From GCA-2401735 sp051252095 (GTDB taxonomy: Bacteria; Pseudomonadota; Gammaproteobacteria; Burkholderiales; Methylophilaceae), in the NCBI GenBank assembly GCA_051252095.1, contig JBPOFK010000001.1, positions 1 through 64,000 of the forward strand: a stretch of 64,000 nucleotides of DNA. The letters are read 5' to 3'. A program made the position numbers and the translations under genes. Position 1 is the first letter of the stretch; each line of letters opens with the position of its first letter. Below are positions 50,362 through 59,719 of the stretch, in pieces. The notes beneath the pieces were generated by a model that was not told where the DNA came from, did no database searches, and saw nothing but the letters and a program-made list of their open reading frames with translations.

Positions 50362-51201
50362 TTATTTACCTAGTTCGCGATGTCTGACAATGACTTTATG
50401 CTTAGACTTTTTAAAGTATTGGCTCAACTCTTCCACAAAATATACTGAACGGTGTTGGCCACCAGTACAACCAATGGCAACCGTTAAATAACTGCGATTA
50501 TCCTGCTCAAAGCTCGACAACCATTTTTCAATATAATGCTGAATATCTGCAAGCATTTCTAATGCCATCGGTGTGTTTTTTAGAAAATTAATTACGGGTT
50601 CATCTTGCCCAGTGAGTGGTTGTAGCACTTTATCGTAATGTGGGTTTGGTAAGCTACGCACGTCAAATAGAAAATCAGCATCTAATGGAATGCCTTTTTT
50701 AAAACCAAACGAACTGAATAACAAGACCATTTTATTTGGAGGTTGCTTAATCAGCTCGCGCACATAGTTACGTAATGTGTTGGCATTAATATTACTGGTA
50801 TCAATTCGGTAACTTAAATGGCTTAAATCAGCTAACAATTCACGTTCATAAGCAATGCTTTCAGCAAGCGTGGTTTGTTCATCACTCAATGGGTGCTTTC
50901 GTCTGGTTTCACTAAACCGTTTTACTAACGTCTCCACATTAGATTCTAGAAATAACAAGTCCACTTGATTGCCACTACTTTTAAGGTGGTCTATTGCACC
51001 GGGAAGACTTTCTAGGGCGGCGCTGCGACAATCGATGCTGATGGCAACTTGATGATAAAGATTTGCTTCAATATGGTGGGAAATGAGTGGCAACATGGTC
51101 GCAGGTAAGTTATCAATACAATAGAAACCGCTGTCTTCTAATGCACGTAAGGCGACACTCTTTCCAGATCCTGATAGTCCTGTAATGATAATCAAATGCA
51201 T
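50362..51201 (-). CDS. rapZ: RNase adapter protein RapZ
   Basis: A 279-residue nucleotide-binding protein (formerly YvcJ/YhbJ). Walker A IITGLSGSGKSVALRALED at the N-terminus, FCIDNLPATMLP, FLESNVETLVKRFSETRRKHPL, and the C-terminal domain with VAIGCTGGQHRSVYFVEEL. In enterobacteria it controls amino-sugar synthesis through small RNAs; in betaproteobacteria the target is unclear. A pair of hairpins (51328-51399) lies between it and hpf. Confidence 0.95.
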   Translation of the reverse strand: MHLIIITGLSGSGKSVALRALEDSGFYCIDNLPATMLPLISHHIEANLYHQVAISIDCRSAALESLPGAIDHLKSSGNQVDLLFLESNVETLVKRFSETRRKHPLSDEQTTLAESIAYERELLADLSHLSYRIDTSNINANTLRNYVRELIKQPPNKMVLLFSSFGFKKGIPLDADFLFDVRSLPNPHYDKVLQPLTGQDEPVINFLKNTPMALEMLADIQHYIEKWLSSFEQDNRSYLTVAIGCTGGQHRSVYFVEELSQYFKKSKHKVIVRHRELGK

Positions 51202-51327
51202 GTTGTCAGTTCTGATAACCTAATCCGACGATAAGAATGACATATTACCATTCTTAAGAAAAAGACACACTTTCGAAATTGTATTCGCTATTTTGAAATA
51301 TCAGCTGGATAGCTTATTTTATATTGG

Positions 51328-51399
51328 TCTCTACCACTATCGTTTCATTTTACAATGGTGGTAGAGATTGTTTGACATGGTCCAGCAAGAAAGCTGGAC
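51328..51399. other. Two hairpins between hpf and rapZ
   Basis: First: tctctaccac (51328-51337) with gtggtagaga (51358-51367), extended by three further pairs. Second: gtccagc (51380-51386) with gctggac (51393-51399). Neither is followed by a clear T run on the minus strand. They could end, weaken or stabilise the hpf transcript ahead of rapZ. Confidence 0.5.
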
Positions 51400-51413
51400 A
51401 AAATCAATGAAGT

Positions 51414-51740
51414 TTAGTTGATGGTTTGGTGTTTAACGGCGCCGTTCACCTTGTGGTGATTGTTGCTTTTTTCTTTGTGCTTGAGCACTTGCCGGTCAAG
51501 TTTGTCCGTTAAGATATCAATAGCGCTGTACATGTTTTCATCGCTACTTTCCGCATGCAAATCATTACCTGGTACATGTAGCGTAGCTTCAACTTTTTGA
51601 GCCAGCTTTTCTACACGCATAGTGACTTTAACATCAATCACATGATCAAAGTGATTGCTGATTTTTCCTAATTTTGTTTCTACATACTCCCGCAAGGCAG
51701 GTGTTACTTCTAAATGATGTCCTGTTAATTGTAAATTCAT
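51414..51740 (-). CDS. hpf: Ribosome hibernation promoting factor
   Basis: A 108-residue short HPF/YfiA protein: MNLQLTGHHLEVTPALREYV, then HFDHVIDVKVTMRVEKLAQK and DMYSAIDILTDKLDRQV-like NMYSAIDILTDKLDRQVLKH. It binds resting ribosomes and helps 100S dimer formation. Its place after rpoN is the conserved order. Length is that of the short form. Confidence 0.95.
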   Translation of the reverse strand: MNLQLTGHHLEVTPALREYVETKLGKISNHFDHVIDVKVTMRVEKLAQKVEATLHVPGNDLHAESSDENMYSAIDILTDKLDRQVLKHKEKSNNHHKVNGAVKHQTIN

Positions 51741-51863
51741 AATTAGATCCTTTTATTGAATTTGTTCTTTAGTACTCGCTCTGATAAATTCAGGTAAGTG
51801 ATGCTATTGAACAATTTTAGTGTACACCTTTGAGAAGATTATGTAACTAGCTCTTGATCAGAT

Positions 51864-53387
51864 TTATAAAGATTTTCGTAAATTTGCGGGAGGGATGTTT
51901 AGTGATTCTCGATACTTTGCAATCGTGCGTCTAGCTACAACAATGCCTTGTTTTGAAAGCATTTCACTGATTTGATTATCCGACATTGGTTTTTTAATAT
52001 TTTCCTCTGCGACCAGCTGTTTAATGAGTGCGCGAATAGCAGTGGCAGAGCATTCGCCGCCCGTTTCAGTGGCAACATGACTACCAAAAAAGTATTTCAG
52101 TTCAAAAATGCCGCGTGGTGTCAGCATATACTTATGTGTCGTAACACGAGAAATAGTCGATTCGTGTAGCTCTAGTTCTTCAGCTATTTCGCGTAACACT
52201 AATGGACGCATTGCAATTTCACCATGTTCAAAGAAGTTCCTTTGTCTATCAACAATGGCTTGTGAAACGCGCAAAATGGTAGAAAAACGCTGTTGAATAT
52301 TTTTAATCATCCAACGCGCTTCTTGCATTTGGCTTTGTAAGTATTGCCCAGAGTTTTCACGGTTACGCTTTAATATATCTGCATACATTTGATTAATGCG
52401 CAGTTTTGGCATGACATCATCATTGAGTGATGCTACCCAAATGCCTTTAACTTTTTTCACCAGCACCTCATGTTGAATGAAGTGGTCATGACTGAATTGC
52501 ACGAAATCTGCACCAGGACGTGGGTTTTGTAGTTTGATGAGATTTTGCGCGGATTTTAAATCGTTTTCATTGCATCCAAGCAGTTTTCGCAACTTATTAA
52601 AGTCTTTATTGGCTAATAATTGCAAATGGTCTTTAACAATGTCTTTAGCCAGTTGTAGCTCAGGGATGTCGCTAGGCAACAGGTTAAGCTGCAATAATAT
52701 ACACTCTTGCAGATTAGTTGCGCCGATGCCCGGTGGGTCTAAGTTTTGCACATGTTTAAGCGCTGTTTCTAATTCCATCAGCTCTACTTCAAGCTCGGCA
52801 GGTAGAGACTCCATAATGTCTTCTAATGAAGCTTCTAAGTAACCATTTTCATTAATGCTATCAATAAGCAATAACATCAACCTTTGGTCGCGATCAGATA
52901 AAGATAACAATTGAATTTGGTTTAACAAATGCTCGCGTAATGTTTCAGCAACCACTTCTTGACGCGTGAAATCATCATCATCTTCATCATTGTTTTGTTG
53001 CTTACTGCCTTCGTCCCAATTGCTTGCACTGCCGTACTCTTCATAATCTTCATCAAAGTCATTTTGCTTAAAATCATCATCACTAATCGGCTTTTCTTCG
53101 ATTGTTTCGGTATTGTTTGAGTTGCTTTCTTGGTCTTGTGTGCTGGAGGTGCTTGATTCCGTATGTTCGCTTACTTCACTGTCATCGTTACTCGATTCAT
53201 CTGTTGTTGTCTCTGCTGTGTTTTCATCGTCACCTTCCGCGAGTTCAAGTAAAGGGTTTTCTTGTAAGATGACTTCTAATTCTTGATTAAGCTCAAGTGT
53301 CGATAGTTGCAGTAAGCGAATAGATTGCTGTAACTGCGGTGTGAGCGCTAAATTTTGAGAAATCTTTAATTGTAAATTTTGCTTCAT
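51864..53387 (-). CDS. rpoN: RNA polymerase sigma-54 factor
   Basis: A 507-residue sigma factor. Region I is Gln/Leu-rich (LALTPQLQQSIRLLQLSTLE), region II is a long acidic, Ser/Thr/Asn-rich spacer (about 53-148), and region III holds the core-binding part, HTH and the RpoN box VARRTIAKYRESLNI at the end. It directs transcription that needs bacterial enhancer-binding proteins. lptB lies 7 bases upstream. Confidence 0.96.
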   Translation of the reverse strand: MKQNLQLKISQNLALTPQLQQSIRLLQLSTLELNQELEVILQENPLLELAEGDDENTAETTTDESSNDDSEVSEHTESSTSSTQDQESNSNNTETIEEKPISDDDFKQNDFDEDYEEYGSASNWDEGSKQQNNDEDDDDFTRQEVVAETLREHLLNQIQLLSLSDRDQRLMLLLIDSINENGYLEASLEDIMESLPAELEVELMELETALKHVQNLDPPGIGATNLQECILLQLNLLPSDIPELQLAKDIVKDHLQLLANKDFNKLRKLLGCNENDLKSAQNLIKLQNPRPGADFVQFSHDHFIQHEVLVKKVKGIWVASLNDDVMPKLRINQMYADILKRNRENSGQYLQSQMQEARWMIKNIQQRFSTILRVSQAIVDRQRNFFEHGEIAMRPLVLREIAEELELHESTISRVTTHKYMLTPRGIFELKYFFGSHVATETGGECSATAIRALIKQLVAEENIKKPMSDNQISEMLSKQGIVVARRTIAKYRESLNIPPANLRKSL

Positions 53388-53394
53388 TATTACT

Positions 53395-54117
53395 TTAGAG
53401 TTTAAAGTCTCTACCTAAATATACTTCACGCACGTCTTCGTTTGCGACAATTTCTGCAGGGCTACCTGAGGCAAAGACAGTGCCTTCATTGACAATATAA
53501 GCGCGATCACAAATACCTAAAGTCTCGCGCACATTATGGTCTGTAATCAATACCCCTATTTTGCGTGATGCCAAAAACCGAATAATTTTTTGAATGTCTA
53601 GTACTGCAATTGGATCAATTCCTGCAAAAGGCTCGTCGAGTAAGATGAAACTTGGGTCTGCAGCTAAACAACGCGCAATTTCAACACGTCGACGTTCACC
53701 ACCCGACAGACTAACAGCACTGTTGTCACGAATATGCAGTATGTGCAAGTCGTGCAGTAAAGACTCAAGTCGTGCTTGTATTTTTTCTTCGGATAAACCT
53801 TGCAACTCAAGTACGGCCAATATGTTTTCTGTTACGGTCAATTTTCTAAAAATGGATGGCTCTTGTGGTAAGTAAGCTAAACCCATTTGCGCACGTAAAT
53901 GGATGGGCATGCGACTAAGATTCTTACCGTCTAATGTGATTTCTCCAGCTTGTAGTGGTACAAGACCTACCATCATATAAAAACTGGTTGTTTTACCCGC
54001 ACCATTTGGACCTAGTAATCCGACGACTTCTCCACTTTTAATATTTAACGAAATATCATGCACAACCGTGCGTGATTTAAATGATTTACGAAGGTTTTTT
54101 ACGACAAGTTCACTCAT
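53395..54117 (-). CDS. lptB: LPS export ABC transporter ATP-binding protein
   Basis: A 240-residue ABC ATPase: Walker A GLLGPNGAGKTTSFYMMVG, Q-loop AYLPQEPSIFRKL, signature LSGGERRRVEIARCLA, Walker B FILLDEPFAGIDPIAV and the switch His in LITDHNVRETL. It powers extraction of lipopolysaccharide from the inner membrane with LptFG. Gene order lptC-lptA-lptB-rpoN is the standard one. Confidence 0.96.
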   Translation of the reverse strand: MSELVVKNLRKSFKSRTVVHDISLNIKSGEVVGLLGPNGAGKTTSFYMMVGLVPLQAGEITLDGKNLSRMPIHLRAQMGLAYLPQEPSIFRKLTVTENILAVLELQGLSEEKIQARLESLLHDLHILHIRDNSAVSLSGGERRRVEIARCLAADPSFILLDEPFAGIDPIAVLDIQKIIRFLASRKIGVLITDHNVRETLGICDRAYIVNEGTVFASGSPAEIVANEDVREVYLGRDFKL

Positions 54118-54125
54118 GTTGTTCT

Positions 54126-54743
54126 TTATTCATTAGGTAACTTAAGTTCGTTACTTAGCTTTAGTTTGTTGGTAATGCTAGAAGTGTCAGGTTGGGGCTG
54201 CGGAGTTGGGGGCACTGGTGTGCTTTCTTGTTTGTTTTTAGGTTGAATAATCGCTCTAACTCTGCCGCTAGATGAACCTGCGCTTTCTGATTTTTTACCA
54301 CCAATCACTTCTGCATACTCTGCATTTGCGTCATAACTAATGTAATCACCATAAACAATATCTTCTCCACGTTTTACCCATGCTTTGGTGTAGAGCTGCA
54401 CCTTATCCATCCTGCCATCATATTCTATTCGCCGTCCACTGCCAGTCATATACTCATTTTTACCTTCACGCTTTTGTTTGAAAGTTGTTGGGTTCCCCGT
54501 TGATGTGCTGTGCTGAAAACCATTTCGATCCTCACGAACAATCAGTTTATCTGCGTGAATAACCAATGTCCCTTGCGTCAAAATGACATTGCCTAGGTAT
54601 GTGCTAATCTTTTTGGCATCATCCACAATCACGCTATCGGCTTCAAGCTCAATAGGTTTATTTCTGTCAGCAGCTTCTGCAAAAGCATTGATGCTTGCGC
54701 ATAAGCTAATAATTGCAATGCTGGCACGAAAGAGAATGTTCAT
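54126..54743 (-). CDS. lptA: LPS transport periplasmic protein LptA
   Basis: A 205-residue protein with a signal peptide (ASIAIISLCASINAFAEA) and the OstA-like jelly-roll core (KPIELEADSVIVDDAKKIST, then GNVILTQGTLVIHADKL, ATSTGNPTTFKQKREG-like FQHSTSTGNPTTFKQ and GDYISYDANAEYAEVIGG). The C-terminal 40 residues are Pro/Gln-rich and probably disordered. It bridges LptC and the outer-membrane LptDE. Confidence 0.94.
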   Translation of the reverse strand: MNILFRASIAIISLCASINAFAEAADRNKPIELEADSVIVDDAKKISTYLGNVILTQGTLVIHADKLIVREDRNGFQHSTSTGNPTTFKQKREGKNEYMTGSGRRIEYDGRMDKVQLYTKAWVKRGEDIVYGDYISYDANAEYAEVIGGKKSESAGSSSGRVRAIIQPKNKQESTPVPPTPQPQPDTSSITNKLKLSNELKLPNE

Positions 54744-54776
54744 TATTTCACCATGTTTTCTTAATGAGGTTTATTG

Positions 54777-55376
54777 TTAATTAATAGACCGTTTTGCCTT
54801 ACTGTTAGGCTTTTCATAATGCGCGTTCACGCGCTGTAGCAATTGCACTGTTTTTTTGTTTTTATCATAAATCATACCCGTTGCATGAATCACCGTTTTT
54901 GGTGCTTGCTTAATCACTACAGGTCTGTCAGTTTTAGCTAAATCCTGATTTGGGAAAATAACCAGTTTATCAGTCAGCACCTGCATCTCGCCCCTGTCAG
55001 CAGTGGCTTGCCTGACGACCACGACATCATCTATCACCTCTATTTCTTTACCATCGCTTGAAACATTTGCTAGTTTTCCTTTGATTTTTGTGTAAGGTTT
55101 ATCGACCGCGTATTGTGTGAATTTCGGTAGCGTTAGTATAGTGCTATCGTCGTCTGGGTAGTGAGTCATTTTAGCAGCGGCTAGCACATAACGTAATTTT
55201 CCATCTGTATCTGTTTGTGTTGTCACAAAGTTTTTCATAATGTAGTCAGGGTCATGGCGATTGCTGCCGTCATTTTTAGGTCCTTGCTGCTCAACTGTGT
55301 GGTAAATCCAGAAAGTGAGCAACGCCATTAGGCCTGCTAGGACTAAAGGGAAAACAATTGCTGTGCGGTTAATCAT
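54777..55376 (-). CDS. lptC: LPS export protein LptC
   Basis: A 199-residue bitopic protein: N-terminal membrane anchor (TAIVFPLVLAGLMALLTFWI) and a periplasmic domain with DYIMKNFVTTQTDTDGKLRY, LAAAKMTHYPDDDSTIL, LTDKLVIFPNQDLAKTD and ATGMIYDKNKKTVQLL. It receives lipopolysaccharide from LptBFG and passes it to LptA. 33 bases separate it from lptA. Confidence 0.93.
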   Translation of the reverse strand: MINRTAIVFPLVLAGLMALLTFWIYHTVEQQGPKNDGSNRHDPDYIMKNFVTTQTDTDGKLRYVLAAAKMTHYPDDDSTILTLPKFTQYAVDKPYTKIKGKLANVSSDGKEIEVIDDVVVVRQATADRGEMQVLTDKLVIFPNQDLAKTDRPVVIKQAPKTVIHATGMIYDKNKKTVQLLQRVNAHYEKPNSKAKRSIN

Positions 55377-55400
55377 ATTTGTGGATGGCCAAAAAATTCA

Positions 55401-55943
55401 TTATTTAAAATATTTGGCAGTAACGGCATCGTAAGTACCCTGTGCACGCATGATGAGTTCGCACACTTCCCGAACTGCACCTTTGCCACCTTGTCTTGTT
55501 GTTAAATAGTGTGCGCGCTCTTTGACGGTATCAGGTGCGGCTGGAACAGTAATAGCTAAGCCGCAACGTAACATAGGAGGGATATCCACAATATCATCGC
55601 CCATAAAAGCAGCTTCTTCAGCCGTTATACCAAGCTTCTTAATTAAATCATTAAAAGCGTCTAGCTTATCTTCTATCCCTTGGTAGAAATATTTAATACC
55701 CGTAGTTTCTGCACGTGTTTTCACGACTTGTGAAGTACGTCCTGTGATAATAGCCATTTGGACGGGTGTTCTTTTAAGCAGCTTCATACCAAGGCCGTCA
55801 TGAGAGTGAAATGTTTTATATTCTTGCCCATCATCACCAATCATTAAACCGCCATCTGTCATTACTCCATCAACATCAAAAACGACCACTTTAATTTTTT
55901 TTGCACGCGCTGTAATTTCATCTGTGACTGTTGTTACACTCAA
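55401..55943 (-). CDS. kdsC: 3-deoxy-D-manno-octulosonate 8-phosphatase
   Basis: A 180-residue HAD phosphatase of the cap-less C0 type: VVFDVDGVMTDGGLMIGDDG with the two catalytic aspartates, MAIITGRTSQVV, AAFMGDDIVDIPPMLRCGLA and GGKGAVREVCELI. It frees Kdo from Kdo 8-phosphate. Next to kdsD and lptC in the usual order. Confidence 0.95.
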   Translation of the reverse strand: MSVTTVTDEITARAKKIKVVVFDVDGVMTDGGLMIGDDGQEYKTFHSHDGLGMKLLKRTPVQMAIITGRTSQVVKTRAETTGIKYFYQGIEDKLDAFNDLIKKLGITAEEAAFMGDDIVDIPPMLRCGLAITVPAAPDTVKERAHYLTTRQGGKGAVREVCELIMRAQGTYDAVTAKYFK

Positions 55944-55961
55944 TTTTTATCTTCTTTCCAA

Positions 55962-56975
55962 TTAAACTATTTTTGCTACTAATAAGTCATGCATATTAAA
56001 TGCACCAACTAATTTTCCATCAGTATCTGTGACCAGTAAGCCATTAATTTTCTTTTTCTCCATGAGCTCCACAGCCTCTGCTGCGAGCTTTTCAGCTTGA
56101 ATGGTATTCGGACTTATGTGCATTACATCAGCAATCTTCGTCGATTCTGTGTGGTGATTGTTTGCAAATGATCGGCGTAAATCACCGTCTGTAAAGATGC
56201 CAATCAATTGATGTTGTTCATTTACAATTGCCGTAAGGCCTAAGCTTTTTTCCGTCATTTCGATTAGCGCATCCGCCATTGAGGCATGCTCTAGGACATA
56301 TGGAACAGCAGCGCCTGTGCGCATAATGTCTTTAACACGTGTGAATAATCGCCTACCCAAATTACCACCTGGATGTGATTTAGCAAAGTCTTCAGCAGAA
56401 AACTCTCGATGATCTAATACGCAAACAGCAAGTGCATCTCCCAGCGCTAGTGCGGCAGTTGTGCTAGCCGTGGGTGCAAGACCCAAAGGACATGCTTCTT
56501 GTGATACTTCTGCGCTGAGGTGAATGTGTGATTCATTGGCTAAAGTTGACGTCGCTTTACCTGTGATGCTAATAATTTTTGCACCAAGTCTTTTAATAGT
56601 GGGAATGATATTCAGTAGTTCGTCACTTTCACCTGAGTTAGATAGCGCAATCACTATGTCACCATTTGTGATCATGCCCAAATCACCATGGCTTGCTTCT
56701 GCAGGGTGCATAAAAAATGCAGGTGTACCTGTGCTGGCAAAGGTTGCTGCGATTTTGCCGCCAATATGACCTGATTTTCCCATGCCGCTGACTACAACGC
56801 GGCCTTTACATTGTAAAATGAGTTCTACTGCGGCTTCAAAATTTTTATCTAGTCTATCGGCTAGTGCTTCAATTTCTTTTGCCTCAATGCGCAATACATT
56901 GCGCGCAAGGTCGAGCGCTGATCGTTTTGTCGCGTGTGGCAATTCCGTTTGAAGTAATGTAGGACTCATATACAA
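55962..56975 (-). CDS. kdsD: Arabinose-5-phosphate isomerase
   Basis: A 337-residue enzyme converting ribulose 5-phosphate to arabinose 5-phosphate, first step to Kdo. SIS domain (about 45-180) with GRVVVSGMGKSGHIGGKIAA, HPAEASHGDLGMI and ALSNSGESDELLN. Two CBS domains (about 215-335) with VNEQHQLIGIFTDGDLRRSF and INGLLVTDTDGKLVGAFNM. A second ATG two codons later (56969) is possible. Divergent from the Kef-type gene. Confidence 0.95.
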   Translation of the reverse strand: MYMSPTLLQTELPHATKRSALDLARNVLRIEAKEIEALADRLDKNFEAAVELILQCKGRVVVSGMGKSGHIGGKIAATFASTGTPAFFMHPAEASHGDLGMITNGDIVIALSNSGESDELLNIIPTIKRLGAKIISITGKATSTLANESHIHLSAEVSQEACPLGLAPTASTTAALALGDALAVCVLDHREFSAEDFAKSHPGGNLGRRLFTRVKDIMRTGAAVPYVLEHASMADALIEMTEKSLGLTAIVNEQHQLIGIFTDGDLRRSFANNHHTESTKIADVMHISPNTIQAEKLAAEAVELMEKKKINGLLVTDTDGKLVGAFNMHDLLVAKIV

Positions 56976-57113
56976 TTAGTATAAAAGGGATTTGGTCTTG
57001 AATAAAGAAAAAAAAGCGTGATTTTGAGTAAATAAAAAATATCAGGCACATTTTTTGCATCAACCACATACTTTATGCTAAATATAAATAACTGTTTTTA
57101 AGAAAGCACACTA

Positions 57114-59093
57114 TTGTTTAACTCACTCGCCAGTTTGTTACTTGTATTGACTAGCTCCGTTTTAGCCGTTGCCTTTTTTCGTGCCATGCGCTTGCCACCG
57201 ATGTTGGCTTATTTTATCGTGGGTGTTTTATTTGGACCATATGCATTCGCATTGCTCCCAGATACAGAGTCAGGTCGTCATTTAGCGGAGTTTGGTATTG
57301 TTTTTTTAATGTTTAGCATAGGCTTGGAGTTTAGTTTGCCCAAGCTTTATGCTATGCGCAAGACCTTGTTTGGGCTGGGTGGTGCGCAAGTTTTAATTAC
57401 GATGTCCGCAATTATTCTAGCGGCCTGGCTTGCTGGATTTAGCTTTATTGTGGCTTTTATTGTAGCTTCAGCTTTAACCATGTCCTCAACAGCCATTGTC
57501 TCTAAAATACTAATGGAGCGAGTCGACTTAAACTCACGACATGGCCGCTTAAGTATTGGTGTTTTACTGTTTCAAGACTTAGCTGTTATTCCTATTCTCG
57601 TTTTAATTCCTGCACTTGGTTCAGAAGGTGCTGATTTAACAACCATTCTTGGCTTGTCATTTATTAAAACAGTTTTTTTATTATTCATTCTGTTCAAATT
57701 TGGTAAGTCTGTTATTAACTTCTGGTTTGGGCTTGTGGCACGGCAGCGTTCAAGAGAATTGTTTGTGATGAATGTGCTAATGGTCACTCTGCTACTTGCA
57801 TTTGCCACAAATTTGGCAGGCCTTTCCTATGCGCTAGGTGCTTTTATTGCAGGTATGCTGATTTCCGAAACACGCTATCGTTATCAAGTTGAGTCGGATA
57901 TTGCTTCATTTCGCGATATTTTAATGGGCATCTTTTTTATCAGTGTCGGTATGCTGCTGGATTTTAATTACTTAGCTCATAATATTTTGCTCGTTTCATT
58001 CTTATTAATTTTGTTTGTGCTTTTTAAAGCGGTTGTGATTGCTATATTAGTTAGGATTTATGGTTTTGAGTGGGGAGTAGGTATTCGAACTGGGGTTATC
58101 CTTGCCCAGGCAGGCGAGTTTGGTTTTGTGATTTTAACCTTAGGATTGAATCGTAATTTAATAGGCGGTGATGAGCTTCAGCTAGTCCTTTCAGCCTGCT
58201 TGTTATCAATGGTGATGGCGCCATTTATTATTCAATATAACGGGCGTATTGCACGTAGATTAGCTAAAAGCTATATTGCTAATACAAGTGAAAAAGTGGA
58301 AGCTATCGAACATATTGGCAAGGGCTTGTCTGATCATGTGATTTTGTGTGGATATGGAAGAAGCGGCCAGTATCTTGGTCGTTTTTTAAAAGAAGAAAAT
58401 ATTCCTTTTGTTGCTTTGGATATAGACCCAACGCGCGTGCATGAAGCGACAGTGGCCGGGGAACATGTGATGTACGGAGACGCCAGTCGTAATGCGGTAT
58501 TGCATGCTGCAGGCGCGGACAATGCTAAAGCGTTAATTGTGAGTTATTCTGATATGCGCTCTTCAATGAAGATATTGCATGTCACTCAAGAAAACTATCC
58601 AAACTTGCCAGTCATAGTGCGCACTTCAGATGAAACCCATATGGAAGACTTTAGACGTGCAGGTGCAACAGAAGTTGTACCAGAGGTGCTAGAAGGAAGT
58701 TTGATGTTGGCATCACATGCACTCGTTATTCTTGGTGTCCCAATAAACCGAGTTGTGAAACGCATCCGCATGTTTCGCGAAGAACGGTATCAAATGTTTA
58801 AAGGTTATTTCCGTGGCGTATCAGATGTCAGTGCTGATTTTGGCGATACACAACAGCTTCGATTACATCCTGTTGAAATAAGTAAGAATGCCTATGCTTG
58901 CAAGTTACGTTTAGATCATTTAGAGCTGGATCAATTCGATGTCGAAATTCAACATCTGCGTCGACCCAATATGCGGACTGATATTTCACCACGTCCAGAC
59001 ATTGTTTTAGGTGAAGGCGATATTTTGGTTCTGCTTGGTCCGCAAGAGGGGATTGTTGCTGCTGAAATTTATTTAGTTTCAGGACAAAGATAA
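57114..59093 (+). CDS. Kef-type K+/H+ antiporter with TrkA domains
   Basis: A 659-residue protein: 12 or so membrane helices of the CPA2 fold (1-375; LPPMLAYFIVGVLFGPYAF, EFGIVFLMFSIGLEFSLP, ASALTMSSTAIVSKILME and FQDLAVIPILVLIP), a TrkA-N/RCK domain (about 400-520; HVILCGYGRSGQYLGRFL with the G-x-G-x-x-G NAD site) and a TrkA-C domain (about 570-655). Its overall layout is KefB/KefC-like. The start is TTG 57114 by alignment with the first helix. Ion specificity and any glutathione control are not proven. Confidence 0.92.
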   Translation: MFNSLASLLLVLTSSVLAVAFFRAMRLPPMLAYFIVGVLFGPYAFALLPDTESGRHLAEFGIVFLMFSIGLEFSLPKLYAMRKTLFGLGGAQVLITMSAIILAAWLAGFSFIVAFIVASALTMSSTAIVSKILMERVDLNSRHGRLSIGVLLFQDLAVIPILVLIPALGSEGADLTTILGLSFIKTVFLLFILFKFGKSVINFWFGLVARQRSRELFVMNVLMVTLLLAFATNLAGLSYALGAFIAGMLISETRYRYQVESDIASFRDILMGIFFISVGMLLDFNYLAHNILLVSFLLILFVLFKAVVIAILVRIYGFEWGVGIRTGVILAQAGEFGFVILTLGLNRNLIGGDELQLVLSACLLSMVMAPFIIQYNGRIARRLAKSYIANTSEKVEAIEHIGKGLSDHVILCGYGRSGQYLGRFLKEENIPFVALDIDPTRVHEATVAGEHVMYGDASRNAVLHAAGADNAKALIVSYSDMRSSMKILHVTQENYPNLPVIVRTSDETHMEDFRRAGATEVVPEVLEGSLMLASHALVILGVPINRVVKRIRMFREERYQMFKGYFRGVSDVSADFGDTQQLRLHPVEISKNAYACKLRLDHLELDQFDVEIQHLRRPNMRTDISPRPDIVLGEGDILVLLGPQEGIVAAEIYLVSGQR

Positions 59094-59174
59094 ATTTTTT
59101 GTTTATTGTACTTAGGTCAGGTTGCGCTTAAATTAAGCACAGAATATGTATTTGATTTGCAAGATTATGATAAT

Positions 59175-59654
59175 TTACTCTGGCTGCAACCAGTGACCTG
59201 ATTTCCCACCTTTTTTTTCAAGCAACTTTATATTACTCATCATCATGCCTCTATCAACGGCTTTGCACATGTCATAAATCGTGAGCAGCCCAACATTGAC
59301 GGCAGTCAGCGCTTCCATTTCAACACCAGTTTGACCCGTTGTCTCAGCGGTTGCTTTACAGCTAATACAATTCTGATTCTCGTCTACTGTGAAATCAATG
59401 GCTAGCTTGCTAAGGCTAATGGGATGGCATAGGGGTATTAAATCAGCAGTCTTCTTGGAAGCTTGAATCGCTGCGATACGCGCAATCCCCAATACATCGC
59501 CTTTTTTTGCGCTACCAGACTGGATTAGCTGCAATGTACTCGCTAGCATATGAATTTGACCTGAGGCAATGGCAATACGACGGGTAGAGGCTTTGTCTCC
59601 GACATCAACCATATGAGCTTGTCCTTGCTTGTCAAAGTGCGTTAATGTATCCAT
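59175..59654 (-). CDS. moaC: Cyclic pyranopterin monophosphate synthase
   Basis: A 159-residue molybdenum-cofactor enzyme. Seen: THFDKQGQAHMVDVGDKAST, the conserved TADLIPLCHPISLSKL, VEMEALTAVNVGLLTIYDMC and LLEKKGGKSG. ATG 59654 is chosen because AAGGAAG precedes it; the frame runs open another 54 bases. Other moa genes are not in the window. Confidence 0.95.
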   Translation of the reverse strand: MDTLTHFDKQGQAHMVDVGDKASTRRIAIASGQIHMLASTLQLIQSGSAKKGDVLGIARIAAIQASKKTADLIPLCHPISLSKLAIDFTVDENQNCISCKATAETTGQTGVEMEALTAVNVGLLTIYDMCKAVDRGMMMSNIKLLEKKGGKSGHWLQPE

Positions 59655-59719
59655 TTGTGACTTCCTTTTGTCGATTTTGTGTGAACTTGCACTTAATCGC
59701 ATTATCATATCAATACTTT

